Source: Aldehydirespirator sp965203635 (GTDB lineage Bacteria > Actinomycetota > Acidimicrobiia > Acidimicrobiales > Aldehydirespiratoraceae). Taken from it: 64,000 nucleotides of DNA. The translations under genes and the position numbers were made by a program. Location: positions 2,790,001 through 2,854,000 of the forward strand of contig OZ241903.1 in the NCBI GenBank assembly GCA_965203635.1, given 5' to 3'. The notes below the pieces were generated by a model. The model was given only the letters and a program-made list of their open reading frames with translations, made no database searches and was not told the origin of the DNA. This document shows positions 24,027 to 31,536 of the stretch, one piece after another (within the stretch, counting starts at the first letter, position 1; every line of letters starts with the position of its first letter).

Positions 24027-25055
24027 TCAGGCGATGAGCTGGTCGGTCAGTGCCGCGATCTCGGGGTCGACGTAGGCGCCGTCGGCTTGGATCTGCTGGT
24101 CGTCTAGCCACACCGACGGGCTCAGCACCACGCCGTCGGAGTGCGCCGGAGAGCCGAGCTCGGTGGCGCCGATGCCGATCTGCACGCATCCGAAGATCCG
24201 CTCGTCCTCCAGGATCCGCCCCGAGGGCCGCGTCACGCCGGGATTGAACCCGTAGCAGAAGTGGTCGAACATCAGAGCCTCGGCATTGCCGAAGGACCGT
24301 AGCCACTGCTCGTAGAGCTTGGCCTCGTGTCCCCCCGAGAACTCCGTCGCATACCCGTTCACGATGGTCATCACGATCGGCTCGTTCAGCAGCCCGAGGC
24401 TGTCGGGAGGCCAGGCCGCGCCGTCGAACACCAGCGTCCCGTTGGCGGACTCCCGCACGACCATGCACCCGGACTGGCCGCCGAGCATCTGGGGCCAGCC
24501 GCGGTCGATGGGCGGATCCTCCCAGAAGGGGTCGCCCGCGGGGTCGATGTCCATCGTGATGTCGCAGCCCGCGGGGTTGGTCAGCCGCAGCGTGTCGACC
24601 GCCTGCGATCTCCGGTACAGCAGCGTCTTGACCTCTTCGAGCAAGGCGTTGTCCACCTCACCGATGGTGCGGACCATCATGTCCACGTCCATGCCGGTCA
24701 ACTCCACGTAGACGCAGCCGTTGGCGAGAGCGGCCTCGTAGGCGGCGCTGTAAAGGTGGTACCCGACCGAGAAGTTGATCCAGTGCCGTGCCCGCAGCGC
24801 CGCTCCGGCCACCGGCTCGGGCACCGGTCCCACGGGAACACCGGTCGGATAGGTCAGGACGGTGGGCACCGCTCCGAGCGCATACGCGGCGGCCGCGGTG
24901 GCCCGCGCGACCCGCTGGTCAGCCTGGCTGTCAGCGGTGATGAGAACCTGGTCGCCGGGCTCTACCGGCCGCACCTCGGTCAGGAGCACTCGGGCGGCGT
25001 GGTGCAACTCGAATTCGGCGAACTCCGGTGTCGCCTCGGTCCCCAACGTGCTCAT
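24027..25055 (-). CDS. M29/aminopeptidase T-like metalloenzyme
   Basis: A 342-residue protein resembling COG2309 (aminopeptidase T) and the related 2,5-dihydroxypyridine dioxygenase NicX. Diagnostic segments are the N-terminal VEPGDQVLITADSQADQRVA, the central NPAGCDITMDID, and the C-terminal metal region IGIGATELGSPAHSDGVVLSP, where the H-x-D pair would bind metal. Peptidase and dioxygenase members share this scaffold, so the reaction is not certain; peptidase context favours aminopeptidase. It is convergent with the M20 gene and lies 42 bases from the Lrp regulator, reading the same way, so the two may be one transcript. Confidence 0.65.
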   Translation of the reverse strand: MSTLGTEATPEFAEFELHHAARVLLTEVRPVEPGDQVLITADSQADQRVARATAAAAYALGAVPTVLTYPTGVPVGPVPEPVAGAALRARHWINFSVGYHLYSAAYEAALANGCVYVELTGMDVDMMVRTIGEVDNALLEEVKTLLYRRSQAVDTLRLTNPAGCDITMDIDPAGDPFWEDPPIDRGWPQMLGGQSGCMVVRESANGTLVFDGAAWPPDSLGLLNEPIVMTIVNGYATEFSGGHEAKLYEQWLRSFGNAEALMFDHFCYGFNPGVTRPSGRILEDERIFGCVQIGIGATELGSPAHSDGVVLSPSVWLDDQQIQADGAYVDPEIAALTDQLIA

Positions 25056-25097
25056 TGCTTCTCCTTTGGGCGCAGGTCGATCATGTCAGTGGTGGTC

Positions 25098-25616
25098 CTA
25101 CCTCGGCGGGTTGCGTCTGGCCGGTTTGGCACTATCTTCGGCGGAGGAGGCGACTGGGCCGTTGAGCAGGTCCGTGAGGTTGATGTCGGACTCGTACTTG
25201 ATGTCGGTGATCAGGTACGAGGTGACCGACAGCACGCCGTCGATGGCTTGGACCTCGTGGTGCAGCACGTGCTCGAGGTGCGACACGTCGCGGCAGAAGG
25301 CGTCCACCATCAGGTCGTGATCACCGGCGAGGGTGGCGATGTAGCCGGTGGCGCCGAGAGCGACGAGTTCCTCCGTGACCTGTGCGAGCTTGCCGGGCTG
25401 GACTCGCAGCAGGAACGTGGCGGCCAGGCCGATCCCGGCCCGGCGCGGGTCCAGCCACACCCTGAGATGCAGGGAGCCCGAGTCGCGCATGGCCGTGACC
25501 CGGTTGCGCACTGTGCTGATCGACACGCCCACGGCTTTGGAGATCTCGCTGTAGGTGGCGCGTGCGTCTCCGCTGAGGACCCTGAGGATGGCTTGGTCTA
25601 GGTCATCTAGCTTCAA
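25098..25616 (-). CDS. Lrp/AsnC-family regulator
   Basis: A 172-residue transcription factor. The N-terminal helix-turn-helix LDDLDQAILRVLSGDARATY (residues 3-22 and on to about 55) and the C-terminal RAM ligand-binding domain (about 70-150, with GDHDLMVDAFCRD) are both intact. The Ser/Ala-rich tail is extra. Lrp proteins bind amino acids and control amino acid or peptide genes. It diverges from the Dpp-type binding-protein gene across an AT-rich promoter region, so control of the importer and of the peptidase genes is likely. The effector is unknown. Confidence 0.85.
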   Translation of the reverse strand: MKLDDLDQAILRVLSGDARATYSEISKAVGVSISTVRNRVTAMRDSGSLHLRVWLDPRRAGIGLAATFLLRVQPGKLAQVTEELVALGATGYIATLAGDHDLMVDAFCRDVSHLEHVLHHEVQAIDGVLSVTSYLITDIKYESDINLTDLLNGPVASSAEDSAKPARRNPPR

Positions 25617-25620
25617 ATCT

Positions 25621-25650
25621 TTGACTTTCTGGGGATATTTGCACTAAGAT
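25621..25650 (+). promoter_or_regulatory. Candidate sigma-70-type promoter of the peptide importer
   Basis: TTGACT (25621-25626), 18 bases, TAAGAT (25645-25650), in the most AT-rich stretch of the region. It lies between the divergent Lrp gene and the Dpp-type operon. A second TATAGG-like hexamer follows near 25660. The overlap with the Lrp promoter region would allow joint control. Sequence match only. Confidence 0.4.
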
Positions 25651-25752
25651 TTGTGACGCTATAGGCAGAATATGCTAATATCTGGTGGCAACGAAGCCGC
25701 TCTCTCGTGGCTTTGGATCATACGTCGGGACTGGAGTGAGAGGGGCGTTCCC

Positions 25753-27489
25753 ATGATGATCAAACGCACACTGGCGGCACTGTCGGTGCTGGCTCTGCTG
25801 GCCGCTGCTTGCGGCGACGATGACGATCAAGCCGCAGACAGCGCCGCGGCCGGCGGCACGGAAGCAGCGCCCAGCGACAGCGACCAACAGGACGGCGCGG
25901 CCGAGACGGACGCTTCAGAACCTGCCGCGGACGACACGTCGACCGACGCCGCCGACACCGCGGAGTCCGAGCTTGACGCCGCAGCCGACGATGCCGCTCC
26001 GGAGGACGGCGCCGACGCCGTGGCGAGCGCGGGCCGCTTCGTGTATGCCAGCGCGTTTCCCTTCGTGGACCTCGACCCGTCGTCGGCGTTCTCCGCGGAG
26101 CACATCGTGCTCCAGAACGTCTACGAGACCTTGACCAGGTTCAATCCGCCCGGATCGTCCGAGCTGCTGTCCCCCGGTCTCGCCGTGGAGTGGGAGTCGA
26201 ACGACGACGCCACCGCATGGACATTCAAGCTGCGCGAGGGCGTCACGTTCCACGACGGTTCTCCGTTCAACGCCGAAGCGGTGAGGACCTCGCTGCAGAG
26301 GACCATCGATCTCGGGCTCGGCGCGGCGTTCATCTTCCTTCCGGTCGCGTCCATGGAAGTCGTGGACGACCTGACCATCAGCTTCAGCCTCGCCTGGCCT
26401 GCCCCGCTCGACCTGGTCATGTCGTCGAGCTTCGCGGCCTACATCATGAGCCCCGACTCCGCGGCACAGGACAGCCAGTGGTTCAACGACGGCAACGGAG
26501 CGGGCACGGGCCCGTACACGATCGAGTCGGTGTCTCCCAACGAGAACGTGGTCCTGGCGCGGCACGATGCCTACTGGGGTGGCTGGTCCGACGGCCAGTT
26601 CGACGAGATCGAGCTTCGCATCATCGAGGATCCGGTGCTGGCCGAACAGATGATCCGCAGCGGCGACGCCGACTTCACCTTCAACCTGCCGTTCGACGCC
26701 TATCCCTCGCTGGGTGAGGACGACAGCCTCTCAGTGGTGCGAGGCCTCTCGATGACGAACCTCTTCGGACTGCTGAACAACGTCCGTCTCTCAGCCGACG
26801 TGCGCGAGGCCCTCGTGCTCTCCTTCCCCTATGACGATGTGGTCGACAATCTCTACGGCGGGGAAGCCACCCGGGCTGTAGGGCCGATACCGCAGACCAT
26901 CTGGGGCTCGACCACCGATGTGAGCCTGCCGCAAACCGACCTGAACCGGGCCGCCGAGCTCCTTTCCGGGGCCGGGGTCCAGGACCTCTCGCTGACCTAC
27001 AGCTACGACGTCGGCGAGGTGGAGCAGGAGCAGATCGGCGAGGTCTGGAAGGCCAACCTGGCCTCCATCGGCGTGGACCTCGAACTCGAGCCTCTCACCT
27101 GGGACGCGCGATGGGCGATCGCCCAGGGCGACCCCGCCAACGCTCAGGACGTGTTCACCATGTTCTGGTACCCGACGTATGTGACGCCGACCGACTTCCT
27201 GTACTCGCTGTATCGCTCCGAGGAGGCCCCGTTCTTCAACCTCGGCTACTACAGCAACCCGGACTTCGATGCTCTCCTCGATGCCGCTGACGCCACCAGC
27301 GGAACAGACACCGACGCCGCCAGCGACATGTTCCGGCAGGCCCAGCAGATCCTCATGGAGGACAACGCGGCCGTGTTCATGCTGGACGTGCCCAGCGTCT
27401 CGGTGATCGGAGCCGACATCACCGGGTACACGCCGAATCCGGCCTACGCGAACGTCGTCCGGTTCCATGACCTGAGGCGCACCGGCTAG
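25753..27489 (+). CDS. Dpp/Opp-type substrate-binding lipoprotein
   Basis: A 578-residue lipoprotein of SBP family 5 (peptide/nickel/opine). The signal peptide MMIKRTLAALSVLALLAAAC ends in the lipobox LAAAC, followed by an acidic Ala/Asp/Glu linker of about 75 residues. The binding domain shows the family features: YETLTRFNP, LAVEWESNDDATAWTFKLREGVTFHDG, NGAGTGPYTIES and a C-terminal YTPNPAYANVVRF. ATG 25753 follows a GA-rich ribosome site. It leads a complete Dpp-type operon after a 140-base gap. Likely substrates are short peptides, but the family also carries heme, nickel and opines. Confidence 0.85.
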   Translation: MMIKRTLAALSVLALLAAACGDDDDQAADSAAAGGTEAAPSDSDQQDGAAETDASEPAADDTSTDAADTAESELDAAADDAAPEDGADAVASAGRFVYASAFPFVDLDPSSAFSAEHIVLQNVYETLTRFNPPGSSELLSPGLAVEWESNDDATAWTFKLREGVTFHDGSPFNAEAVRTSLQRTIDLGLGAAFIFLPVASMEVVDDLTISFSLAWPAPLDLVMSSSFAAYIMSPDSAAQDSQWFNDGNGAGTGPYTIESVSPNENVVLARHDAYWGGWSDGQFDEIELRIIEDPVLAEQMIRSGDADFTFNLPFDAYPSLGEDDSLSVVRGLSMTNLFGLLNNVRLSADVREALVLSFPYDDVVDNLYGGEATRAVGPIPQTIWGSTTDVSLPQTDLNRAAELLSGAGVQDLSLTYSYDVGEVEQEQIGEVWKANLASIGVDLELEPLTWDARWAIAQGDPANAQDVFTMFWYPTYVTPTDFLYSLYRSEEAPFFNLGYYSNPDFDALLDAADATSGTDTDAASDMFRQAQQILMEDNAAVFMLDVPSVSVIGADITGYTPNPAYANVVRFHDLRRTG

Positions 27490-27629
27490 CACGGTGCCGG
27501 GCTCCTGAGGCTGCGGTCCACTGAGGGCGGCGACCTCCCGGTCCTGATCCGGAATCGACGATCCTGCGTCGCTCACCCCGGCGAGCCATGATGGACCCCG
27601 GTTCCCAGCAGGGCTGACGAGGCGGATCC

Positions 27630-28655
27630 ATGAAGGGTCTACGAGGCGACCGCGCGAGGTACGTGCTGCGGCGGGTGCTCACGAGCCTGCTGGTGGTGCT
27701 GGGCGTGGTGACGATCACCTTCGTGGTGTCACGGCTGGTGCCGTCCGACCCGGCCTCGCTGTATGCCGGGGCGCGGGCCCGGCCCGAGCAGGTGGAGCAG
27801 GTTCGCCGGGACCTGAACCTCGATGCCCCGGTCCTGTCGCAGTACGTCTCGTACCTGGGAGACCTGGTGCGGGGCGACCTCGGGGTGTCGTTCGCCACGA
27901 AGCGACCGATCGCGCAGGATCTTCGCCGCTTCCTGCCCGCCACATTGGAGTTGGCGCTCGCGGCCACCGCGCTGTCGATGCTGCTGGGAATCCCGGCCGG
28001 AGTGGCGGCCGCGGCCCGCCATCGCCGCATCGGCGACACCTCGATCCGGTTGTTCGCAGTCGCAGGGGTGTCGATTCCCGTCTTCTGGTCGGCTCTCCTG
28101 CTGCAGCTGCTCCTGGCGTCGAAGCTGGGGTGGCTGCCACTGGCGGGGCGCACGGACTCGGCCACGAGCTTCAGCGAGTCGACCGGCTTCTTCCTGATCG
28201 ATGCGGCGCTGTCGGGCAGTTGGTCCAACCTCGCCGACGTGGCAGTTCATCTCGCGATGCCGGTGGCGGTCATGGCCGCCTACCCGTTGGGGCTGACCAT
28301 CAGGCTGATACGAGGCGAGATGCTGGAGGTGCTCGGCAGCGACTACATCGAGGCCGCGACGGTCGCTCAGGTACCCCGGCGCACCGTGCTCAGTCGCCTG
28401 GCGCTCAAGAACGCCCTGCTGCCCGCCCTGACCGTGCTGGGGTTGACGTTCGCCTACTCGGTGTCGAGCGCATTCTTGGTGGAGGCGGTATTCGCCTGGC
28501 CCGGGCTGGGCAAGTACCTGACTGACGCCGTTGTCCGGGTTGACTTCCCGGTGATCACGGCCGCCGCGCTGGTGATCACGGTGGTGTACGTAGCAGTGAA
28601 CCTCGTCCTGGACCTGATCCAGGTGCGGATGGATCCGCGGGTGCGGCTCGGATGA
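27630..28655 (+). CDS. Dpp/Opp-type ABC permease (first subunit)
   Basis: A 341-residue inner-membrane permease. It has the N-terminal helix with VTITFVVSRLVPSDPASL, the family loop QYVSYLGDLVRGDLGVSF, and the EAA coupling motif IEAATVAQVPRRTVLSRLALKNALLPALTVLG (about residues 243-275), in which the EAA..G glycine is replaced. Six membrane segments are visible. Its last codons and stop are part of a 40-bp tandem duplication that separates it from the next permease gene by one minigene. Confidence 0.9.
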   Translation: MKGLRGDRARYVLRRVLTSLLVVLGVVTITFVVSRLVPSDPASLYAGARARPEQVEQVRRDLNLDAPVLSQYVSYLGDLVRGDLGVSFATKRPIAQDLRRFLPATLELALAATALSMLLGIPAGVAAAARHRRIGDTSIRLFAVAGVSIPVFWSALLLQLLLASKLGWLPLAGRTDSATSFSESTGFFLIDAALSGSWSNLADVAVHLAMPVAVMAAYPLGLTIRLIRGEMLEVLGSDYIEAATVAQVPRRTVLSRLALKNALLPALTVLGLTFAYSVSSAFLVEAVFAWPGLGKYLTDAVVRVDFPVITAAALVITVVYVAVNLVLDLIQVRMDPRVRLG

Positions 28656-28699
28656 CCCACCAGGTGCGGATGGATCCGCGGGTGCGGCTCGGATGACCC
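28619..28699 (+). repeat. 40-bp tandem duplication across the permease gene junction
   Basis: Bases 28619-28658 are repeated exactly at 28660-28699 (period 41). Each copy holds the end of the first permease gene with its GGATGACCC stop/start junction. The first copy carries the real stop; the second carries the start of the next gene. The period is 2 mod 3, so an ATGA-coupled minigene fills the gap. Confidence 0.9.
28652..28696 (+). CDS. 14-residue coupling minigene created by duplication
   Basis: ATG 28652 overlaps the first permease stop as ATGA. It reads 14 residues (MTHQVRMDPRVRLG) that repeat the permease C-terminus, and ends at a TGA (28694-28696) overlapping the ATG of the second permease gene. 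No other ribosome site is evident before the second permease, so this minigene would preserve stop/start translational coupling. Translation is inferred, not shown. Confidence 0.4.
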   Translation: MTHQVRMDPRVRLG

Positions 28700-29610
28700 G
28701 GAGCGCGCTGTCCGCTCGCCGGTTCGGCCTCGGCCGTCTCGGAGCACGCATGAGCATCGCGGCCCCCGGGGGCGCGCTCTGGCACTACCGCCACAGCCGG
28801 CTGGGGATGGCCGCGGCAACCGTCGTAGCGCTGTTCATCTTGGCGGCATTGCTCGCTCCGTGGCTCACACCGTATGCGGACGCGGGTCGCGGGGTGCCGG
28901 ATCTGCCCGCAAGACTGCAGGGGCCCGGCTGGACCCATTGGCTGGGCACAGACGACCTGGGGCGGGACGTGCTCGCCCGGCTGCTCTTCGGTGCCCGAAC
29001 CGCGCTGGTCGTCGCCTTCGGGGTTGTGGCGCTGTCGGTCGCGGTCGGGGTGGTGGTCGGCGCGATGGCCGGCTATTTCGGGCGCTGGGTGGACGAGGCC
29101 CTGATGCGGGTCACCGACACGTTCCTGGCGTTCCCCCCTCTCCTGCTGGCGGTGCTGGTGGCCGCGGCGCTGGGTGCGAGCCTTCGCAACACAGTCATCG
29201 CGATCGCGGTGTCCTGGTGGCCGTGGTACGCGCGCCAGGTGCGCTCCCAGGTGCTGAGTCTGCGCGAGAGGCCCTACATCAAGGCTCTGCAAGCCATCGG
29301 AGTGCCCCATCGTCGCATCGTCGCGCTGCACATCGTTCCCAACGCCATGGCGCCCGTCTGGGTTCAGGGCACCGCCGATCTGGGCGCAGCCGTGCTCACC
29401 GCGGCCGGATTGAGCTTCGTCGGGCTCGGGCCGCGTCCGCCGACCGCCGACTGGGGAACCATGATCTCCGAGGGACGCCAGTACGTGCTGTCAGGCCAGT
29501 GGTGGATCGCCGCCTTCGCCGGCGCAGCCATCGTCATAGTCGCCATGGCCTTCAACCTCGCAGGCGACGTCGTTCGCGACGTGACCGACCCCAGGACCAG
29601 GCAGGGCTAG
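28693..29610 (+). CDS. Dpp/Opp-type ABC permease (second subunit)
   Basis: A 305-residue permease of the DppC type. It shows the N-terminal cytoplasmic arm, HWLGTDDLGRDVLARLLFGARTAL (the family signature after the first helix), and the coupling loop IKALQAIGVPHRRIVALHIVPNA (about residues 197-219). About six membrane segments follow the expected layout. ATG 28693 is coupled to the preceding minigene; an internal ATG at 28750 (MSIAAPGG) is an alternative start. Confidence 0.9.
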   Translation: MTRSALSARRFGLGRLGARMSIAAPGGALWHYRHSRLGMAAATVVALFILAALLAPWLTPYADAGRGVPDLPARLQGPGWTHWLGTDDLGRDVLARLLFGARTALVVAFGVVALSVAVGVVVGAMAGYFGRWVDEALMRVTDTFLAFPPLLLAVLVAAALGASLRNTVIAIAVSWWPWYARQVRSQVLSLRERPYIKALQAIGVPHRRIVALHIVPNAMAPVWVQGTADLGAAVLTAAGLSFVGLGPRPPTADWGTMISEGRQYVLSGQWWIAAFAGAAIVIVAMAFNLAGDVVRDVTDPRTRQG

Positions 29611-29612
29611 CC

Positions 29613-30581
29613 ATGGCGGCCAGACACATCGACGAGTCCGATCCTGTCGCCGGGACTGCACTGCTGGAGGTGGAGGGGCTCCGTGTCACGTTCAATGCGC
29701 CCACCGGGCCGGTCCGCGCTGTGCGGGGCGTCTCACTGCATGTGAAGCGAGGCGAGATACTGGGGGTGGCGGGCGAGTCCGGATGCGGCAAGTCCGTGCT
29801 GTTCCGCGCTCTGCTCGGGCTGCTGCCGGCCACGGCCAGCGTCGAGGGCGCCGTGCGCTTCGACGGCGAGCCCGTGACCATGGACGGCGGGCTGCGGTCT
29901 GCGGCCGCTCTCGTCTACCAGAACCCCGGCGCCGCGTTGAATCCCGTGTTCACCGTCGGCCAGCAGCTCCAGTTCGCGGCCGGCACCAGGGATCGCGGAG
30001 TCCTGCGCGACCTGCTGGCTCAAGCTGGGCTCAGCGAACCGGAGCAGCTGTTGGACGCATATCCCCATGAGTTCTCCGGCGGCATGAGCCAGCGGGCGGT
30101 GATCGCCCTCGCTCTGGCGCAGAAGCCGCGACTGCTCATCGCCGACGAACCCACCACCGCGCTGGATGTGACCACCCAGAGTCAGGTCCTCGACCTGGTC
30201 GCCGAACTCCGCGACCGGCACCGCCTCGCGGTGGTGCTGATCAGCCACGACCTTGCCGTGATCCGGCGGGTCTGCAATCGAGTGGTCGTGCTCTACGCCG
30301 GACAGGTCGCCGAGACCGGCGCCACCGCGCAGGTGCTGACCGCGCCCGGCCACCCCTACACACAAGCCCTTCTCTCGTCGGTGCCCCGCCCGGAGGCCGT
30401 TGGCGCCGAGCTCGACTCGATCCCCGGACTGGTCCCCGACGGCCGCCACGAGATCTCCGGCTGCGCCTTCGCCCCCCGCTGCCTGCACTCCCGCGAAGTC
30501 TGCCATTCGGACCAGCCGGCCCTCCGTCCACTCGGGGCGGGCCATGAAGCCGCGTGTGTCCTCGTGGAGCCGCAGACATGA
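29613..30581 (+). CDS. Dpp/Opp-type ABC ATPase (first)
   Basis: A 322-residue ATPase. It has Walker A GESGCGKS, Q-loop VYQNPGAALNPVF, signature FSGGMSQRAVIALAL, Walker B LLIADEPTTALD and switch SHDL. The C-terminal oligopeptide-transporter extension has CAFAPRC (about residue 287) with further cysteines (VCHS, AACVL), the pattern that holds a 4Fe-4S cluster in DppD-type proteins. It starts 2 bases after the second permease and overlaps the next ATPase gene by ATGA. Confidence 0.9.
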   Translation: MAARHIDESDPVAGTALLEVEGLRVTFNAPTGPVRAVRGVSLHVKRGEILGVAGESGCGKSVLFRALLGLLPATASVEGAVRFDGEPVTMDGGLRSAAALVYQNPGAALNPVFTVGQQLQFAAGTRDRGVLRDLLAQAGLSEPEQLLDAYPHEFSGGMSQRAVIALALAQKPRLLIADEPTTALDVTTQSQVLDLVAELRDRHRLAVVLISHDLAVIRRVCNRVVVLYAGQVAETGATAQVLTAPGHPYTQALLSSVPRPEAVGAELDSIPGLVPDGRHEISGCAFAPRCLHSREVCHSDQPALRPLGAGHEAACVLVEPQT

Positions 30582-31354
30582 ACCCGCTGCTGTCGATTCA
30601 GGACCTGCGAGTCGAGTATCGGGGCCACCACCGCGGCCGTCGACGCTCGGTCAAGGCCGTCAAGGACCTGCGTCTGGAAGTGCTTCACGCCGAGACACTC
30701 GCCGTGGTGGGCGAGTCAGGTTCGGGCAAGTCCACCCTGGCCGAAGCAGTAGTCGGCCTAGCACGCCCCGCAGCGGGCAGCATCCGCTTCGACGGCCGCG
30801 AACTGGTCGGCCTCAAGGGCCGGCGCAGACGCGAGACGCGACGCAGGATCCAGATGGTCGCCCAGAACCCCCTGCTGTCGCTCAGCCCCCGCAGACCCAT
30901 AGCAGCCCAGATAGGGGAGCCTCTCAGGGTCCACACCGGTCTCAGCCGCACAGAGCGCAAGGACCGCGTCGACGAGATGCTCACCGCGTTGGGGCTCAGT
31001 CCCGCCGTTCGCGATCGATACCCGCACGAGCTGAGCGGCGGCCAGGCTCAACGCGCGGTGCTGGCCCGGGCACTGGTTCTTGAACCGTCGATGATCATCT
31101 TCGACGAACCCACCTCCGCTCTCGACGTGTCGGTCCAGGCCGGCGTCCTCAACCTCCTGCAGCGCCTCAAGGCCGAACACGCGCTGACCTATCTCTTCAT
31201 AACCCATGATCTCGCCGTCGCCCGACACCTCGCGGACCGCATCGCCGTCATGCGGGCGGGCGAGATCATCGAGCAGCAACCGGCCGAGGCGCTCTTCGCA
31301 GATCCACGACACCCCTACACGCGCATCCTGCTCGAGTCCTCTCTGACCGTCTAG
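30578..31354 (+). CDS. Dpp/Opp-type ABC ATPase (second)
   Basis: A 258-residue ATPase. It has Walker A GESGSGKS, signature LSGGQAQRAVLARAL, Walker B MIIFDEPTSALD and switch THDL, and ends at HPYTRILLESSLTV. It lacks the cysteine-bearing C-terminal extension of its partner, which is common for the second subunit in some operons. ATG 30578 overlaps the upstream stop (ATGA). The last 25 bases of the gene (31330-31354) are the start of the 175-bp duplication found again at 38743. Confidence 0.9.
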   Translation: MNPLLSIQDLRVEYRGHHRGRRRSVKAVKDLRLEVLHAETLAVVGESGSGKSTLAEAVVGLARPAAGSIRFDGRELVGLKGRRRRETRRRIQMVAQNPLLSLSPRRPIAAQIGEPLRVHTGLSRTERKDRVDEMLTALGLSPAVRDRYPHELSGGQAQRAVLARALVLEPSMIIFDEPTSALDVSVQAGVLNLLQRLKAEHALTYLFITHDLAVARHLADRIAVMRAGEIIEQQPAEALFADPRHPYTRILLESSLTV

Positions 31355-31504
31355 CGGTCACTCCGTGTCTAGGTGGGCGAACAGGTCGCGGGTGCGGAAC
31401 GGGGCGGACATGAACCGGGCGAAGGCTCTGCGGCGGGTGAGCCAGGCCACCCGGGACCCCGACTTGTCGGCCACCAGCATGTGGTCGGTCAGCCACTGGG
31501 TCAC
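31330..31504 (+). repeat. 175-bp direct duplication, left copy
   Basis: Matches 38743-38917 at 173 of 175 bases (differences at 31456 and 31497). It contains the end of the second ATPase gene plus the last 147 bases of the SDR gene that is intact at the right copy. The two copies flank a 7.24-kb block. The two mismatches lie in the SDR remnant, so this copy is the decaying one for that gene. Confidence 0.95.
31358..31504 (-). pseudogene. C-terminal remnant of the NYC1-like SDR gene
   Basis: In the minus-strand frame of the SDR this encodes its last 48 residues (WLTDHMLVADKSG then VAWLTRRRAFARFM to the TGA at 31358-31360). Two substitutions change Ala to Ser and Pro to Gln. The upstream part of the gene is missing. 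It is the truncated by-product of the duplication, not a functional gene. Confidence 0.9.
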
Positions 31505-31536
31505 TTACCTCGGCGGCGGTTGTGGGGTTCGAGGGA

